Shown here in pieces: positions 12,381 through 26,134 of a stretch of DNA of 64,000 nt. Source of the stretch: Mya arenaria (Eukaryota; Mollusca; Bivalvia; Myida; Myidae); assembly GCF_026914265.1 (NCBI RefSeq), contig NC_069124.1:17133088-17197087 (forward strand). Reading direction: 5' to 3'. Each line of letters opens with the position of its first letter. The stretch's first letter is position 1. The notes beneath the pieces were generated by a model. It had not been told where the DNA came from, searched no databases, and saw nothing but the letters and a program-made list of their open reading frames with translations. Position numbers and translations under genes: made by a program.

Positions 12381-14529
12381 TGTTGTTTAAGTAAATCAAG
12401 TCGAGCGAAGAGTTTGCGTATTGAATAGATAACGTTCACCTTGACAAGCGGCAGTGTTTGCATAGATATCGCGGAAGTATTTACATAGTTAATTTAGGCC
12501 ACACCGAATAGAACAGTTTACAATTTCTATGGGCCCGCGTGAATCTACGGTGGCTTAGATGTGACATGTGTGAAATTGTTTTAATCTCGTCACGTCGGTA
12601 AGCCAAACATATCCCATTTTGTAATTATTAAGTAGCTACAGTATTTCAGTAGACGCTGTGAAATGAGACAGGCGCTTGGAAAATAACTCTTAAAGATGAT
12701 GCATACCGCAGGTTTAGTCTTCGCCTTCAAATATTATGTGTGTTCTAAATTGGCTGTTACATAATGTGTTGATATGGTCAATATCGTTCAAAATCGTTAA
12801 CTGTTATTAAACATGAATTCAAATCAATGGTGAAGGTTGCTGTTTTCCCGTGAGGGCTTTTTGTGCTTTCTTGGTTTGAGAACAGTCTGCGAGTTTTGAA
12901 ATTCGCGGTGCAAATATAAAATCATCGGAAAATGTTTGCTTGAACGGTAAATCGAAAGTTACGCTAGTTTTAAATTCGATAACGGATTTATTCGCGAACA
13001 ATCATGATAAATAAATCCCTCGTGAAATTAAAACGATCTACCGTGATATCTTTACAAACAAACAAAATATCTAAGTTATGAAAAAATTGCATATTTTCAT
13101 TGCCTCGCAACAATACTATGCATTATTAATGTTTCAGGATCATCATTTTGTTTCACTGATAAACTACTTGAACAACTTGTGAACGTTTAAGATTATTTTG
13201 TTGTCTCTAAAATTAGACTAGGAAAGTTGAACTGAACAAAACAAGGACAATTTCATGTCTCACTTGAAACAGTTGTTTGTCTTTATTTAATATTGAGTAC
13301 ATTTTTATCTCAGCATGGTACCGATATTACAAATCCAGTTTATAAAATCTAATAGCATTTTCCCGAAATATCTTCAATCTGTCATTTTGGTCGAGTTTTG
13401 CCATGAGTTTTTCTGTATGGGCGAGGTTTTCTTTATAGGTCACACCGATATTTTCGAAAACGGGCCAATCTGATCCAAAAACATATCTGTCTGCTCCAAA
13501 AACGGAGAGAAGGTGCTGTAAAAGTCGTGGAATTAAATAAGTATCTTTCTTTCTATTGTTCCATAATTCAACTCAAATTAGCAGTTATCATGTACGCCAG
13601 AAAAGAAAGTCTTAGCCAGGCCTCAACAATTAAAAACAAACGCATCATAACAATACACAATACATCATTTAGCATATCAGTTATTTACGTCATGAAGGTT
13701 AACGTATATACATTTTTAACCAACAGCAATCTTACATCAATGAACGGTTGGTAGTCTATGGAACTCCATGTGCCTTCTTTTTGCTCAGAAATCAATCCAG
13801 ATCTGTAAAAGAGCAGCTCTTTCATTGTTCAAATATGGAGAAATATCTGCATAATAAAGTTATACAATGAATCTACACTCCACCATTTGAACAACGTTCA
13901 TGGGATACATAGGTCAACGGCATGCAAATACTCAACGAGAGTACAGAACGTAACGTACAATTAGTTTTAAGTATAAGCTGTATTTGTTTACAACGAATGT
14001 GAAGAAAGTGATATTAACTTATGCTACGTCACACTCATTGGTACGATGTCTTAATGATCTTGACATAATAATAATCTTAAGCAAATTCTTTATCTTACAA
14101 TTAAACGTGCACCCTTGATAAGATGGACAATTATAAAACTAAACCTAAAGTTAAAACTCAGAAAATGCCAATACCACAACTTCTTACATTTTGCAGAAGA
14201 CATTTGGCAATTTGGCAATCCGTGCCATGTCATCCCACCAGCCCGTCATCCTACCCTCCGAGAATATTGGATTGGCTATGTGGTATATGATGAAACGAAG
14301 GCTACAACACAAGTGAATTTTTAGTTTTCAGAGTGAGTGAATTAAAAGCCTTAATATGACAATTAAATTTCAAATACAATTTTAAATCAAATGACAAATA
14401 TCTAAACAAGTTTTACCTTGGACATTTTGCGACGACGGTGGGGACCAATGGAAGGTGATGTGGTCTGTAGAAAGAAGCCATGGCGAACATTTAAATAAAC
14501 AATGTTATAGAAAAGAACAAGTTACTCGT

Positions 14530-15060
14530 ATATGTGTCAATTGAAAACACAATGTCATGCCAAGGTAATCCTAAATGTAGTAATTGAATCCACAAGGTCA
14601 TGTCATGTTAATCCTAAATGGGTCAATTGTTCCAAAAAGTTCATGTCAAGTTTTTCCGACATGTTTCATTTGAAACCACTAGTTCATGTCAAGTTACTCC
14701 TACACGTATTATTTGAAACCACAAGGTAATGTCATATTACTCCTACATGTGTCAATAGAGCCCACAGGTTCATGTCAAGTTACTCTTACATGTGTCAATA
14801 GAGCCCACAAGGTCATATCAAGTTACTGATACATGTGTCAATGGAGCCCACAAGGTCATGTTATGTTACTCTTACATGTGTGAATGGAGCCCGTAAATTT
14901 ATATCAAGTTATTCCTACATGTGTCAATGGAGTCCACAAGGTCATGTCAAGTTACTCCTACATGTGTCCTTAGAAAATACAAGACAATGCCTAGTAGCTC
15001 CTTCATGTGTCAATAGATACAGCAGGGTCATGTATAATGTATGTCCTTCGTGTGTCAGTT
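14530..15060. repeat. 43-bp minisatellite in intron 3 of paralog B
   Basis: The same 43-base family as in paralog A, about twelve imperfect units between exons 4 and 3. Units commonly read GTCATGTCAAGTTACTCC and CATGTGTCAATGGAGCC. Confidence 0.9.
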
Positions 15061-17138
15061 GAAACAAGAAGGTAATTTACATCTTACATGTGTCGGTTGA
15101 TACAAGAAGACAATGACCGGTAGCTCGTCCATGCTGTTTCATTTGACACATGTAGTCCTTGAGCGCAGTTACTCGAGATTGAATATGTAAAAATTGCTTA
15201 TGCGCTCTTCCATACTGTCAATTACTAAGGTTGTATGCGCCATGAATATTACTAGATGGGTTGAACAAAATTCAAAATAGATCAAAATCCACAATGAAGG
15301 ACATGCCTGAAGGAATTAAAAACAACAAAGAGGACACCAAGCACCTTTAAAAAATAACAACTCCATATTGGTCAAATAATTATGAGTAAAATAACATATA
15401 GTCTTATAGTTACCTTACCAGCAGGTCAAATGTGAGGTCATGTTTTGCCAGGGTCTCGATACCTTTGCTGACGTCATCTCGTGTTATCCAGCCGTCTGCC
15501 TCCGAATCTAGAGTTTGTCTTGCCCCTTTTAAACAACCCTTTGCCTTAAGCGACGTGATAACGGAATCCAGCCTATATAAAATAAAACCCAGTGCATATA
15601 GCTGCATGTAAGTGGCATGTTTGCTATAAGCAGCATCGGCCAAACATAATTTGGAGACACCAATGCAATAAATAAACATTCTACTCGTTTTGTGTGCAAG
15701 GGAATTTCCCCTAAAAATGATGTTAAAGGTTTATGTCGCTGCAGTACAATTGAAATGTGACGTACGCGTGCAGCGGTCGTGACCATGACAATGTGCAGAT
15801 TGTCATTTGATTTTCAAAGATCAACTCAATATTACATATAATTTTATTGTATATGATACGCTAGCAACAAAGTGCGGTGTTTGCCATATACGTACATCTG
15901 GACTGGTCAGGTCGAGTCCAGCCACAACACCAACAATGACCGGGTGACGCGTGGCCATGTCCATCACCCACTCCGCTTCCGCTGTGCCCCCGAAGCTCGC
16001 GTTCAAACACTGCACGAAGACCGCGTGTTTAACGGGCGTGTTTTCGATGTTACCCTCAAGGACACATGGCCAGTAGTCCTTGCGGATCCGCATGTCCGGC
16101 ATTGGCCAAGGGTACTTCTCCAAGGTCCAAACATCTGAATCACACAGTGTTTTTGTCAATTTATTCACATTCATATATGCCTAATGCATATATTTTGAAA
16201 TAAAGAAATTCTCATTTTACTGTATGTTATCTTTATATTTCTTCCTGATTTATAATCAGTATACAATGAGTTTAATCATTTTATCATCATTGTGTTTATT
16301 CGGCTGTTGAACTACTCTCGTTGTTTTTGGTTAGATGACAGATTAACTGCTTGATAAATATTAACTCAGTAAGATTGCGATTAACCGTATTTTTAATATG
16401 TAATCGTCTTTATGCATTTGCCGTCTACAGAACTTGATTTTTATGCATTTTGTAGCCCATGCTATGCTCGACAACTGCTGTATTTAAATAATACGATACT
16501 CTTTGCATCATGTTAAAGATACACAATATAGGTTGATGCAAAATACCTTTTTTAATTTTAGTGCGTTATTATGTCTAAGACCATTCCACAGTGCATATGT
16601 GGTGTGGGAAGGCCAAAAATTCAAATGTTTCAAAAGTGATTCTTTGTGATAAAATGCCCCTGATTACCTTATCATCAATGTCTTTAGGGTTCTTAATGAT
16701 ATATTTTCAAATAAGAAATATTTTCAATAAAATAATGATAAATCGTGGATCAAATATATTTCCTGGTTACAAGAAAACATTGTTTTCAATAGCTGAAATC
16801 ACCACATAGCCACAACACATTGTTTACTGGGTAGTACTGACTATTTTTTAACATATTCATTTTGTATAAGGACATTTCAGGTAAAATGCAAAATGCCTTT
16901 TGATTGTTAATCTAATAAAATCTTCTGTTGTTAAAATCTGCTCATCTCCTAATTACAACAACAATTTGCAGCCGATATATGTATTATGCTTGGTAATTAC
17001 TTACTTTTAGTACTTCAAATGACTTCGGCATCGTGGAAGGCCCTTAACTCAATTGAACTTAATTGTCAAAAGAAAACAAAACATATGATTTGAGCACAGA
17101 TAAAACAATATATTAGCAATTGTTTGGCGTTTTCTTAA

Positions 17139-17489
17139 AGACCTAGTTTAAGGAATGTCTGGCATGAAAAATCCCTGCTGTGCATCTCCTGTTAATTGCA
17201 CTGGTGTCACAGAAGGGACCAATTTCCTGTGTATTCGTTCATTGGCTCAGGGTCATTTAGGGTCCAATTTAATAATATAACATCGAAAATTGCACAGCAG
17301 GTTACTCAGATTAGAGATCTGATAAGACAATTAGGCAATAAGATTAAGATCAATTAACACAGGTTGTGTACAAATACACAGTTTATTATTATTATTATTA
17401 TTTTATTTTTTATATTGTTTTTTTTTTGGGGGGGGGGGGTGGGGGTGGGGTGGGGGGGGGGTCACTTATAGAAGGCTTAAACTAGGCCT
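17139..17489. mobile_element. 351-bp MITE with TTAA target duplication
   Basis: The ends are inverted: AGACCTAGTTTAAG at the left and its near complement CTTAAACTAGGCCT at the right. TTAA lies on both sides (17135-17138 and 17490-17493). The matching positions of units A (about 11506) and D (about 34312) have a single TTAA and no insert. The interior holds an ATT run, a long G-tract and no coding capacity. TTAA duplication is typical of piggyBac-type non-autonomous elements. Confidence 0.85.
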
Positions 17490-18512
17490 TTAACTGAGTA
17501 AGTTGTGGCCACGCAGTTATTAATTGAACATCATATTTTGTTTTGTTTGTTTTTAATAATAAAGTCAAGTGAGTTAAACATAGTAATGCATTAAAATAAA
17601 AAGGCATATATTTTGGCCCCCGAACTTTACTTAAGGTAACAGATCATTCTCTGTTCTCTTTTGAAGAAGAGATTTATCAAAGCATCATACATACATATAC
17701 ATTAACAAAATTGTAAGCGAAACTGAATCTGTACATTGGACATAGTTATTTGACATAATGAAATGTGAAAAGATAATAAAACCTTAATGTCTATAAGTAA
17801 ATGCATGCTTGTATGTCCAAGCGTTTATGACGTAACAATAGGTAGATCAAAGAAAACGAATTGTGCTGGTTAACTCGTGTTGATAAGTGAGTGTTATCAT
17901 TATTTAATATATTTCACAAGTGCATATAGTCAGTTCATCATTCAGAAAACTATAATTGTTTTCAAGGCCTATAACCTAATGCCTAATTGAGCCGAAAGCT
18001 ATAGTAGTAAAACAAGGATATAGATATCATAATACGATTTTAGTGAAGTATTAAGTAATAATATTCTGATTCAATTAGCATAAAATGTTCAGTTTCAGTC
18101 ACCTGCCTAATTGAAGCGAAGGCAAAGGTGTCATATAACGTATAACGTTTGCTATATCCAACTCATACAATAGCTGAACTAGGTTGAATCAATATTCTAG
18201 CATGTCTTAAGTGTCTAACTGGGCAAACTTCAGGCAAATTCAATACATAATCTGCAGATACTAAATACAACATAGCTCATGCTATGTTATTACAATTATA
18301 AAATTACTTAGGGAAATGGCAATCCACATACTCCATTGCTGTTTGAGTAAGACAAGTCGAGTTTTAAAACTGATTACATAAATAACTTTCACCTCGACAA
18401 GGTGCAGTTTTTGCACAGTTAACTTTGGCCACACCGAATAGAACAGTTTACAAATGCAATGAGCATGCGTAAATTTGCAGTGGCATAGAAGTGACATGTA
18501 TGAAATTATTTT

Positions 18513-18658
18513 AATCTCGTGGCCACGACATACTATCCCGTTCTAATGACTTAGTGTCTCATGGCCACGCCTTAACTATCTCGTTTCCAGGACATAGTTA
18601 TATTGTTCCCACGAGTTACTAACTCGTTCCCACATATTAATTATCTCTTGGCAACGAC
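18513..18658. repeat. Degenerate short repeat of TCGTGGCCACGA / CTCGTTCCCACGA type
   Basis: A run of imperfect units of about 20-25 bases that alternate ATCTCGTNNCCACGA-like words with ACTATC/ACATAG-like words. It lies where unit B ends. Origin unclear; possibly a MITE or satellite relic. Confidence 0.45.
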
Positions 18659-20325
18659 TAAATCAGCCAATCAGAATGGCCCAATACTTTCACTAGAAGT
18701 CGCGATCAGACGTAAGCGAACGGAATCAAGTCATCTTACGATATTTTAATGATGGACTGACAATTGACGATATTTGCAGTGCGTTTCAATACGTTTGCTA
18801 CAATTACATAACATACTAACGCTTTTAAACTTACGAATAACAAGTTAGTTACTATGCCAGTAATTGACTTTGTTTTCAATACATACATACCGGGAAAACA
18901 CTTTTGTAGCTTGAAGGTAGTGGGATGGAGCTTTTATCATAGGTGAGGATTTCATACCGTCATATTGCAGAGGGTATGTTATGTTTCTACGAGTATTGTG
19001 TAATTCCTCGTATTTCTGCATTTCTATAATAATGCTATATCATGGTATGCAACAACTTCAAATATTGTGTAAAACTATGTTTGCTTCGTTTATATTATTC
19101 CTTATTCAACAATAAACTACTAGGCCTTCCAAATAATCGAAATCTTTTTTTTTACTAAACCCGGTTTAGTAGGTTATACCCATGCCAAGATGACCTTGTC
19201 AAGTTCATTAATTTGTGTGCATACAGATCTTTGCAGTTCGATTTTTTTATGTAATGAGTCATACGGTAATGACACATTTCCTCTGTCTTCAGCTTTAAAT
19301 GCTAAATTTAAATGAAGAATCGTGAGTAAACAAATGATAAGAACATAGTACAGTTCTAATTAGTTGATATTACAGTGAATGTGTTGACAAATAGTTTACA
19401 TGATATAAATTAGTGTTTGTTTTTGTTTGTTTGGCCGTTTGTTTAGAAATTTGTTCACAGTATCGTTGTATAGTTTTAAACGCGAAATATTTCACATATG
19501 TGCTCACATCTTTAATACCAACAAGTTCACCTAAACATTTGTCCCAAATATAATTAGAAACACTTTATATCGAAAGAATCGGCTCGATTTAGGTTTTTAA
19601 ACTGTGAAGAGGCAATGTCCTGATCAGTGGGAAACAATACATTATTTTAATTATTAGTTCATATATTGGTTGACCGTTCAGAAGTTATCTTTTTCGTCTC
19701 AATGAGTTTAATAATTTTATACGGTAAAGAACGGCTATATAAGGTAAATACCATTGAAAAAGCGATCAAATGCCAATTGCAATATGGTAACATTGATAGT
19801 TAAACCCTTACACGAGTAATACAAGATCAAATATTATTAAGTGTGTGATGCACCTTTTCGACGTATTTGCCCCAATAGTTGAGAGTCGGGGGATTGTGTA
19901 TTTGTCTGGCACTCACATGAGACACCATAATTGCAAATTAGTGTTGTTTAATGTTCAACCGTAAAGTTCATACAAATCACTGGGCACAGGGGTTCATATT
20001 GAAGTATTGTCTTTGTGAGGAACTCAATATTTTTTAAAGATTTTAAATATGCAAATTACAAATTACAATGTCAATACTTTTTCCGGTTAACGTGAAGTTC
20101 ATAACAGTTCAAGTGAAGGCCGGCCCATGGAATTATTTCCATCATCATATGGATTTGTTACAACTTACCGTGAGTAGCATGGTAAAAATAACACGAAAGA
20201 TTACTTGCAATACAAATTCGTTGCGTCCCGGTCAAAAACGGGGTTATACAAGTCAAATGAAAGTCATTGCATTTTGCAAAAAGAATGAGATTAGAAAGTT
20301 CAAATAAATTTAAAATATGCGCACA
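18659..20325. other. Intergenic region between paralogs B and C
   Basis: The left half (about 18900-19450) matches the 5' flanks of C (26150-26640) and D (35650-35950 plus 37880-38150). The right half (about 19670-20320) matches the 3' flank of D (28540-29385). It is therefore duplicated spacer of the gene array. No further exon is recognised. Confidence 0.6.
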
Positions 20326-20378
20326 TTTATTCATAAGGTTTCTTTCTCAATGAAACGAAATGTATGAATATGTGCACA

Positions 20379-23300
20379 TTACAAATCCAGTTTATAAACT
20401 CTGATTGCGTTTTCCCGAAATATCTTCAATCTGTCATTTGGGCCGAGTTTTGCCAGGAGTTTTTCTGTATTGGCCAGGTTTTCTTCATAGGTGACCCCAG
20501 CATTTTCGAAAACGGGCCAGTCTGATCCAAACACACATCTGTCTACTCCAAAAACCGATATAACATGCTGTAAGAGACATTGAATAAAACAAGTGGCGTT
20601 CTCTCTATGCACACAATGTAGTTACATTGTTCAACTGAAATTAACAGTGGTCATTTACGCCATAAAATAATTTCTTAGTCAGGCCTCAGCAAAATCATTT
20701 TTAGCAATGTACATGAGATAGCTAGGCTTGAAATCGTAAAGCATATTAGATATTTACGGCAAGAAGATAAATGCATATACATTTTAAACAATCTTACATC
20801 GATGAAAGGTTGGTAGTCAATGGCCTTCCACGTGTTTTTCTTGTTCTCAGCAATCAACCCAGATCTGTAAAATAGTGGTTCTTTCAATGTTCAGATAAGG
20901 AGAATCATGTGCATAACCGCTGAACAAGAACAATACAGCCCAACGTGTGAACTACAAGTATAAGACTCATAGGTCGAAGGCAAACAGATACTCGACAAGA
21001 GACAAAGGACCCAACGTACGATAAGTTTAAAGTTTAAATATAACTAGTATTTGTTTACAATGATTTTGAAGAAAGTTATATAAACTAATCACACTCTATG
21101 GCACGATGGTGCGCGAGAGTGTGGTCTTGTGATGTGGCGGAAACCGCAGAACCCAAAGAAAACCCACTTGTCTGAATTGGCAACCTTAACAAAACTCACT
21201 AGGGTCAAAGCCAAAACTCCACATGAGGAGAGACGCACAAAGTAACGTACGGTGACAAGTTGTTTACAACAATTGATTTAGTCAAACGTATAACTCATTT
21301 TTCTTCGACAAATTTTACCACACGGACCAAAATTACTTTGGAATTTTTGCTCACATATTTTTTTTCAAAAGGAACGTCACTTTTGAATGTGATGTAAAAA
21401 GGCGATTTTTTTCAATATGTATTGTGGCCAAGAGCAACAACATCCATACTCTTGCCACAAACTCGTTAGGTACATCAATAACGAACAGTGAAACGGAAAA
21501 TGAGCATATATCGTCAAGAAAAAACGTCTTGTCGAATATTATGACATCGAAAATACTTCTAAAAATACTTTGATAAAAGCTATTACTAAGACTGAAGAGA
21601 AAAGTCATATATCTTAATAGACCCTATAATTAAAGACTGTATTGTCCGATATTTTTAACGGTTATATCCAATTAATTATAGCATTTTTTCTTTTTTTTTA
21701 CATTATATTATTTTGCTGCCCTTAAAACATTTGGAACATATAACCGCTGCTTCGACCGTGTTTCCGTACTACCTTTCCACGATTCGTTTCCTTGCTATTT
21801 CTACCAAAAGCTTGCTTTTAACTATTTTTTATGACAAGCTTAACTAACAACGTCAGTGATATTTCTCAGAGTTCTGGCCCTTTTAATTTTTTTTTGTATG
21901 ATTTAGGTCTCATCCACCCCACTGTTTTGTCGGTGCTAGTTCTCGGCAACTGCCGGGTTAAATCCACTGTTATTTTTAAGAAAGATTTACGTACAAGAGG
22001 AGATGCGCACATTATCAGCACGTTTCGGTTCGATGCTTTTTCTCATTGTTGTGACCCTTTTAGTTGCTATATGGTGTGATACAGGTCCATTGGTATTAGA
22101 GGTTTCTCCCAGCAACTACCGGCTTAAATTTAAGGAGTTTTTATGGAAAGATTTGCTCACAAGAGAAGATGCTATGTTAACAGCATGTTCCGATTCGATG
22201 AGTATACGCCATAATCCAACGATAACGATTTTTGTCACAGCTATTTTTTTTTGCAAATATATGTTCAACCTTAAACGTTATCTTAACACAATCTTTGACT
22301 AAAATTCTTTATCTTACGATGATAGGTCAACTTTGGACGGATACTCCTTGATAAGAAGGCCAAATATAAGATACTAAATTTAAATATCAAACTCAAAAAA
22401 TGCAAGTGTTACTATTACTTACATTTTGCAGAAAACATTTGGGTATTTGCCAATCTGTTCCATGTCATCCCACCAGTCCGTCTTCTTACCCTCCGTAAAT
22501 ATTGGTTCGGCAATGTGGTTAATGATGAAACGGAGGCTACAAAACAAGTGAAGTTTTTTTCTTTCTATAAAATACCAATTCAACAGTGAATGAATCGAAG
22601 CATGGAGATGACCATGCATTTCAAATTCAATTTTAAACCAAATGATCCAAGCAAGTTTTTACCTCGGATGTTTTGCGACTACGGTGGTGACCAATGGAAG
22701 GTGCTCGTGCCTGAAGAAAGAAGCGATGGTTAACATTTATATTTCTATATAATAATATACAAAAAATAGTTAAATTGTTCTTACAGAATAGACACCAGTG
22801 ACATACGTTTGATTACATTATTATTATTAATATCACAATAGCTCCTACATGTATCAATTGATACAATAAGGCCATGTCTAGTTTCTCCTACATGTGTCAG
22901 TTGAGACCACAAGGCCATGTCAAGTTACTCCTACAGGTGTCAATGGAGATCTAAATGTCATGTAAAGTTACTCCTACATGTGTCAATTGAGATGACATGG
23001 TCGGTTTAAGTCAATCCTATATGTGTCAATTGAGACCACAAGGTCATGTTAAGTTACTTCTATATGTGTCAATTGAGACCACATGACCATGTCAAGTTAC
23101 TTATACGTGTGTCAATTAGTACGACACGGTCATGTCAAGATATTTCTACATGTGTCAATTGAAATAACAAGACGATGTCAAATTACACCAACATGTGTTA
23201 ATTGAAACCACAAGACAATTTAAATACAACTACATGTGTTAATTGAAATTACAATGTGATGTATAATAGCTCCTACATGTGTCAATTTAGACCACAAGAT

Positions 23301-25687
23301 CATGTATAATTACTTCTGAATGTGTCAACTGAAACAACAATGTCATGTCCATTAGTTCCTAAATGTGTCAACCGAAAGAAGAAGGCATTGTGTAGTACAT
23401 CTTACATGTGCCAGTTTAAACAACAAGACAATGCCCGGTAGGTGGCAATGCTGTTTTAATTGACAAGTGTAATCCTTTAGCGTAGTGTCTCGTGAATGAA
23501 ATTGTACAAATTGTACAACATCTCTAATGCGCTTTTGTATAAACTAAATAACACAGGCTGTATGTGCCGTAAATATTAATTATAGGGTAGAACAAATTAA
23601 AAGTAGGTCCAATACAACAATAAAGGACATGGCCGAAGCAACAAATCGAAAAAAAGTGTTGTTTTTTTTGGTTTTCAAAGAATGGCGTGTTTCTTGCTGC
23701 TGTGCTCATAATTAATTAAAATACCAGATACGCATATAGTTACCTAACAGCCAGGTCAAATGTGAGGTCATGTTTAGCCAGGGTCACAAGACCTCTGCTG
23801 ACGTCATCTCGCGTCAACCAATCGTCTGCCTCGAAATCTATCAGATGTCTTGCTCCTTTTAAACAACCATTTGCCTTTAGCGAAGTGATAACGGAATCCA
23901 GCTAGAAAAAAAGTGAATGAATTTAGTACCTGTGCATATCGCTACATTCCTCTATTTGCAGTACACATCACCATCCAAACATAATTCGAAGATACAAATG
24001 CAATAGATAATAATTCTACTCTTTCTATGTGCAAGCGTTGGAATAAATGAATTAATAATAATATTTTTTTACACTTAAAAATAAAATGATTGACAAGGGT
24101 TTATGTCACTGCAGTTCAATTTAAACTGATGTACGCGTCCAAAGGACATGACCATGACAATGTGCAGATTGTCATTGCTTTTCAAAGATCCACTCAATAT
24201 TATCATATAACTGTAATGTATATAAAACGCTATCAACAAAGTGTGGTGTTTGCCATATACGTACATCTGGTCTGGTCAGGTCGAGTCCAGCCACAACGCC
24301 AACAATGACCGGGTGACTCGTGGCCATGTCCATTACCCATTCTGCTTCCGCTGTGCCCCCGAAGCTCGCGTTCAAACACTGCAAGAAGATCGCGTGTTTA
24401 ACGGGCGTGTTTTCGATGTTACCCTCAAGGTCACATGGCCAGTAGTCCTTGTGGATTCGCATGTCCGGCGTTGGCCAAGGGTATTTGAACTTATCCAAGG
24501 CCCAAACATCTGAATAACATAGGTAGATGCAAAAAATACTCTTTTTAAAATTTTATTGCATTGTGTTGTTTAAGGGTCTCCCACAGTGCAAAAAAGATTG
24601 GGGAAAGCCAAACAATTAAAATCCTTTAGATTTTCATATTGTATTGATATTTATTTAAATATTTTGAAAAAAATAAACTCATATTTTTCGGGGGTAAAAC
24701 ATACATTCTTTGCGACATGTTTTGGGGTAATAAGAAGTTGACCAAATCTAACGATAAAAGATTTTATCCTATTTTGGATCAAAAAGCGTTTTCCTTTTTT
24801 TGGAAGTCGACAATATAACTTTGTCTTTGTGATAAAATGCCTTGAGAGTCCGTGATGCTATCTTTTTCAAATAAGAAAGATATTCAACAAAAAATGATAG
24901 AAAGTGCATTAAATTCCTTCCTGGTTACATTAAATTTTAAATTAATTATATTCGTTTAAATCTATATGTACTTGTTGCAAAACTAAAAATATTTGTTTTA
25001 AATAGCTGAAAATACCACATAGCCACAAGACATTGTTGATTTGGTAGTACTGACTATTTTGACACTTAAACATATTCATTTTGTATAAGAACATTTCACG
25101 AATCTTATTTAGTTAACCAGTAAGTAAGTTACTTACTAAGTGGAATTTGCAAATCATAACTAGATCCAGTTACTGCCAAAAGCCAAAAATGCAAGTATAG
25201 ACAAGTGGTCACACAAAACGTATCAAGTTAGCAAGTAATTATGTAACTTATCAAGTGGAATTCGCAGACATTTAAACAGTTAACCGGTGGCAGTTCTGGG
25301 CACTTTCAAGCCAGTTTTTAGGCTCATGACATTTATCTTACCGAACGAATTTAGCAAATATTAACTAGATAGCTAGATAATTAAGTAGTTAACACGAAAG
25401 AATTCACGAACGTTAACAGGTTATCATATGGCAGTTATATACCACCATACGAAAGGAATTAAAAAAAGGTATCATCCATCATTTGCTATATCCACCTCAT
25501 ACCATACCTAAACTAGGTCGAATCAATATTATAGCATTCGTTAAGTGTTAATAGTTAAGTGTCAATCCTCCTTGACACACTTGAGGCAAATTCAATACAT
25601 CATCAGCAGATATTGAATACAACATATCATAGGCATGTTTTTGCAATTGTAACATTACTTACGGAAATGGCAATCCACATACTCCAT
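20379..25687 (-). CDS. Amidohydro_2 / COG3618-type TIM-barrel hydrolase, paralog C (intact)
   Basis: Exons: 25663-25687, 24265-24509, 23744-23901, 22663-22710, 22423-22536, 20798-20864, 20379-20567. All borders are GT/AG and the phases match paralog A exactly, giving 281 residues. Visible landmarks are DCHFH across exons 1/2, AGLDLTRPD at the exon 2 end, HPSLRFIINHIAEP across exons 4/5, NVFCKISGL across exons 5/6, and FGSDWP in exon 7. Intron 5 is about 1.56 kb against about 0.38 kb in A and B, and D shares this longer form. The C-terminal exon differs from D by one residue, which suggests a recent common origin or gene conversion. AATAAA lies at 20326-20331. Role as for paralog A; substrate unknown. 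Confidence 0.85.
22835..23430. repeat. 43-bp minisatellite in intron 3 of paralog C
   Basis: About thirteen imperfect 43-base units of the same family, between exons 4 and 3. They are more diverged than in E and F. Confidence 0.9.
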
Positions 25688-25917
25688 TGCTGTTAATGCA
25701 GGACAAGTCGTTCGTGTGAACGAAGAGCCGTGTCTTCATAGATAACGTTTGAAACACGATAGTGCATGTATAAGAAGTCGAGTGAAATTTTACAAATATA
25801 AAGTTCACATTGACAAGGTACAATTTTTGCAAAGATAACGAGGAACTATTTATATAATTAATTGAGGTCTCACCGAATAGAACAGTCTAAGAGTTTCATT
25901 ATTAAACCATTTCCCCC

Positions 25918-26134
25918 GTATAGGTCACATACTCCTACCAACCCAATATAGGTCACGATACTGGAAAAACTCGCGAACTCGTTTAAACCATTTGCATAGT
26001 TGGCCAAAAATTGCACAAATATCGACACAAAAACCGTTTTCCGGCTGGATCTGGTACTCACCAGAGTGAAGCAGGCGGAGTAGCTAGTAGGTGTTGTAGG
26101 TGACACATAAACCTACCACCCCATATGGGTCACC
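25918..26134 (+). promoter_or_regulatory. Cluster of TAGGTCA-type nuclear-receptor half-sites upstream of paralog C
   Basis: Three similar words, GTATAGGTCAC (25918-25928), AATATAGGTCAC (25945-25956) and CATATGGGTCACC (26122-26134), lie 230-450 bases upstream of the C start codon. The same trio occurs upstream of D (35402-35412, 35430-35441, 35611-35623). Each resembles the A/T-rich AGGTCA monomer site of ROR/Rev-erb-type receptors. Function is inferred from the motif only. Confidence 0.25.

Larger units (their letters stand above)
13327..18336 (-). pseudogene. Amidohydro_2 / COG3618-type hydrolase, paralog B (probably non-functional)
   Basis: The same seven exons are recognisable: 18312-18336, 15896-16134, 15415-15572, 14417-14464, 14188-14301, 13736-13802, 13327-13515. 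Exons 4-7 are open and carry the FGSDWP aspartate. Three changes set it apart from A, C and D. Exon 1 is followed by CTAAGT, so the donor GT is lost. Exon 2 lacks two codons (the Phe-Lys of KFKYPWP). One extra base lies between the exon 3 acceptor AG and the first codon, which would shift the frame. Normal splicing therefore cannot give a full product. A rescue by another donor or acceptor cannot be excluded without transcripts. AATAAA lies at 13282-13287. Confidence 0.7.
6476..18518. repeat. Two tandem gene-bearing units (A and B), about 6.1 kb period
   Basis: The block beginning ACGTCGGTAAGCCAAACATA at 6476 recurs at 12592 (period 6116). The two units stay alignable through exons, introns, minisatellite and 5' flank to about 12591 and 18518. 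They are direct repeats, each with one whole amidohydrolase gene on the minus strand. Divergence is clearly visible, with many substitutions and small indels, so the duplication is not recent. Confidence 0.85.

Noticed and set aside
12498-12525. Block GGCCACACCGAATAGAACAG upstream of exon 1 in all units, considered as a conserved promoter element
   Set aside because: It is conserved together with its whole duplicated surroundings, so conservation alone gives no support for function.
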